Below are positions 62,231 through 64,000 of a stretch of 64,000 nucleotides of DNA, one piece after another. Each line of letters opens with the position of its first letter. Position 1 is the stretch's first letter. Under the pieces are notes generated by a model. That model was not told where the DNA came from. It searched no databases and saw nothing but the letters and a program-made list of their open reading frames with translations. Both the position numbers and the translations under genes were made by a program. The DNA is from Sipunculus nudus. Taxonomy: Eukaryota > Annelida > Sipuncula > Golfingiida > Sipunculidae. The DNA lies in contig CM049309.1 in the NCBI GenBank assembly GCA_026874595.1, positions 39,449,079 to 39,513,078 of the forward strand. The letters are read 5' to 3'.

Positions 62231-62518
62231 GGCCAAAAAACAAAAAGGGAGGGTTCTCTGGCACCCCTTGCGTTAATTTTAACCCCCCGTATCAAACATT
62301 TTTATTTTGATTTTCAATAGAAACTAACCAATTTTGAGCGCAAGCCGCTCGGATATTTCTTTAAAGAAGACAAAATAATACAATTTTGATGAGATTTCCT
62401 CTGTTATGTAGTGCTTTTACCTGTTTAGTAATACAACTCTGTTATTATCATGCCTTTCTCTGACATTTTTATCGAAACATACATAAAGGTGGCGGAAGAA
62501 CCCAACCTTTTTTTTGCC
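62231..62518 (+). mobile_element. Harbinger-like MITE in S3
   Basis: GGCCAAAAAACAAAAAGG at the left, interior shared with the MITE at 34490 (CGAAACATAC, ATTTTGATTTTCAATAGAAAC), and TTTTTTTTGCC at the right. The corresponding S2 position (about 30150) appears to lack it. Confidence 0.65.
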
Positions 62519-62868
62519 CAGTCAAATCAGAGATTTGTTAATCAAAGATCCTGTACTTTCGTACACACTATATATAAGATGTATTTTCGTATATACTTTA
62601 CTGTAGCCGATTAAGTATATCAATTCGTGTATGTTCGCAACAGGACGTCCTTATTTTTATTAACACTGCATTAACAGCTAACAGATAAAATACGAGTTGG
62701 TATACCATTGTTTTTTCGGACGTATGCAACATTATCATCGCACTGGGACAGCATTTTCATAAATCAATCAATAAAGGTTATCTTTTGATAAAGTATGTAC
62801 CAGGCTGTCGCAATGATAAAGAGATTTAAGAGTTATCTCGATTTTCAGGTTGGGTACCAGAGGTCGGG

Positions 62869-62869
<1 letters not shown>

Positions 62870-62943
<74 letters not shown>

Positions 62944-62947
62944 TATT
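62870..62947. repeat. (TA)n microsatellite in S3
   Basis: TA run with one GTA interruption. S2 lacks it at the matching position. Confidence 0.95.
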
Positions 62948-64000
62948 TCTGCTTTTTATTTGACATACATAAGAGGGCTCCGAAATCCAGGAAGCAAATT
63001 CATCCACGTGTAAACGATTGCATGAATAAATATGTTGAAACAAAATGCTGAACAATGTTTTATACCCTCCAATGGACTCTTTTTTTTCTCGGAATAACCG
63101 ATCGATAACATGAGTTCTAGTTTGCTAATTGGTCTATTCCGTTTATGAATGAATTATACCACTGAAGTAGGAATGATCCCTATGTTTCCGAGGTACCTTT
63201 GTTCCCCGGTACCGATGTACCCCTGATCCATGTTTTGTTTCCTGATTCAACGCAGTAATACACGTTTAAGTATATATAAGGCATATGAAGCATAAACATA
63301 ACAAGATTTGGTTGTATCTGTGAGGCAAAACGAACCCCCACAGGTTGAGGTTAATGATAGAGGAGTAAAACATTAACAGAGAATGAATTTATTACGGCTT
63401 GAGAATAACTGGTAAGTTGTGGACTTCTGAAATTGAAAATGTATTTCTTCATAAAATCAAAAGTTTTAACTTTTCCCTGAAAATCGAGGCTATCTTTAGT
63501 CCTTTCTTTTGCGAATGCTATTATAACATTAGATAATTTTCTATGGAACATAGGACCGAGGAAGGTCCGCTCGGGAATGAAGAGCGGCCCTGTGACCAAT
63601 GGCCTTGAAATGAAAGGCCCTGCATTCTGAAAGTGATTTCTATTGAACCTCAGTACAAATCTTTGTAGCTATGTCGTGAAAATTATTCTGGCTGAAATGA
63701 CAAGTAATTCAGTCATGCATGACTGAAGACTGAAGAAGCTAAGATGAGTGTTATTAACAGCTTTCTAATGGACTGAAACAGAAAAGTTTATGATTTGAAC
63801 ATCTCCTGGTACATTTCATTTATTCTCATAAAATACTGCACATATTATAATTTGACTATGATGAAATTTACAATTTCCTACCTTAAAATTTGACAGAAAT
63901 GACTGTTACTCGGATTGTTCAATTTTTCCTAAATGCAAATGATAAAAAGCTTTTCACAAAAACGAATACTCTAGCATACCCATACCATATACAGTTTCTG

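Larger units (their letters stand above)
61430..64000 (+). repeat. Segmental block S3 (cut by window edge)
   Basis: Matches S2: TTAGCCAGTCATTTG, TGATGTACATGGGTCTTCT, TATCTTTTGATAAAGT.TGTACCAGGCTGTC, and from 63240 the S1/S2 segment with CAGTAATACA...TGTGAGGCAAAACGAAC. From about 63360 to the end I see little I can assign; a minus-strand ORF at 63351-63599 is unidentified. Confidence 0.75.

Noticed and set aside
63351-63599. 82-codon minus-strand ORF near the window end
   Set aside because: No family motif and no counterpart seen in S1 or S2; left unassigned.

Overview
Eukaryotic, AT-rich, repeat-dense genomic DNA from an invertebrate animal. There are spliced genes with canonical and GC-AG introns, abundant (TA)n microsatellites, LINE, Ty3/gypsy, Helitron-like and MITE-type transposons, and no operon-like gene packing. 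The dispersed repeats (elements starting TTTAGCTCAGCTGA and ending near CCCTTGTT, Helitron-like units carrying internal satellites, a tRNA-derived SINE-like segment) resemble what is common in mollusc genomes, so a mollusc or other lophotrochozoan is my best guess. No single marker proves the taxon.

The only intact host genes I can support are two tandem, same-strand, four-exon paralogs of a short-chain dehydrogenase/reductase of the retinol dehydrogenase / 17beta-HSD6 type (SDR9C-like). SDR-1 runs 16814-18821 and SDR-2 runs 41150-44976. Each encodes 328 aa with all catalytic residues, and they differ at 14 positions. Intron 2 of both appears to use a GC-AG boundary. Two detached pieces of the terminal exon lie between them (about 20.54 and 24.69 kb).

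The genes sit in a segmental tandem duplication with a unit of roughly 20 kb before later insertions. Unit 1 is S1 (11.8-14.2 kb), the SDR-1 block (16.1-19.9 kb) and D1 (25.3-26.7 kb). Unit 2 is S2 (29.5-35.1 kb), the SDR-2 block (40.5-46.1 kb) and D2 (46.9-47.9 kb). Unit 3 begins with S3 (61.4 kb to the window edge), which predicts a third SDR copy about 4 kb beyond the right edge.

The differences between units are mostly transposon insertions, and the sister unit often serves as the empty site. These include a Harbinger-like MITE with a TTA duplication in S2, a Helitron-like satellite element in S2, a 1.8 kb element in SDR-2 intron 1, a (TA)n expansion in the SDR-2 leader and a 4.8 kb composite between S2 and SDR-2. 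The region 47.9-60.9 kb is a nested stack. A repeat-family-A element on the minus strand was invaded by a 10.36 kb LTR retrotransposon (48687-59041, TSD CTAT). That retrotransposon was invaded by another family-A copy (about 52282-56014), which itself holds a Helitron-like unit (54382-55842). The LTR element is Ty3/gypsy by sequence but carries integrase upstream of reverse transcriptase, the Gmr1-type gene order. All its genes are broken.

The left 11 kb holds a GC-richer unclassified stretch, a decayed LINE, a Helitron with canonical ends containing a MITE, and a TTAA-flanked MITE. A composite element at 20.73-22.68 kb has long terminal inverted repeats built of TAATTCGTGCGCACGAATTA palindromes; I do not recognise it.
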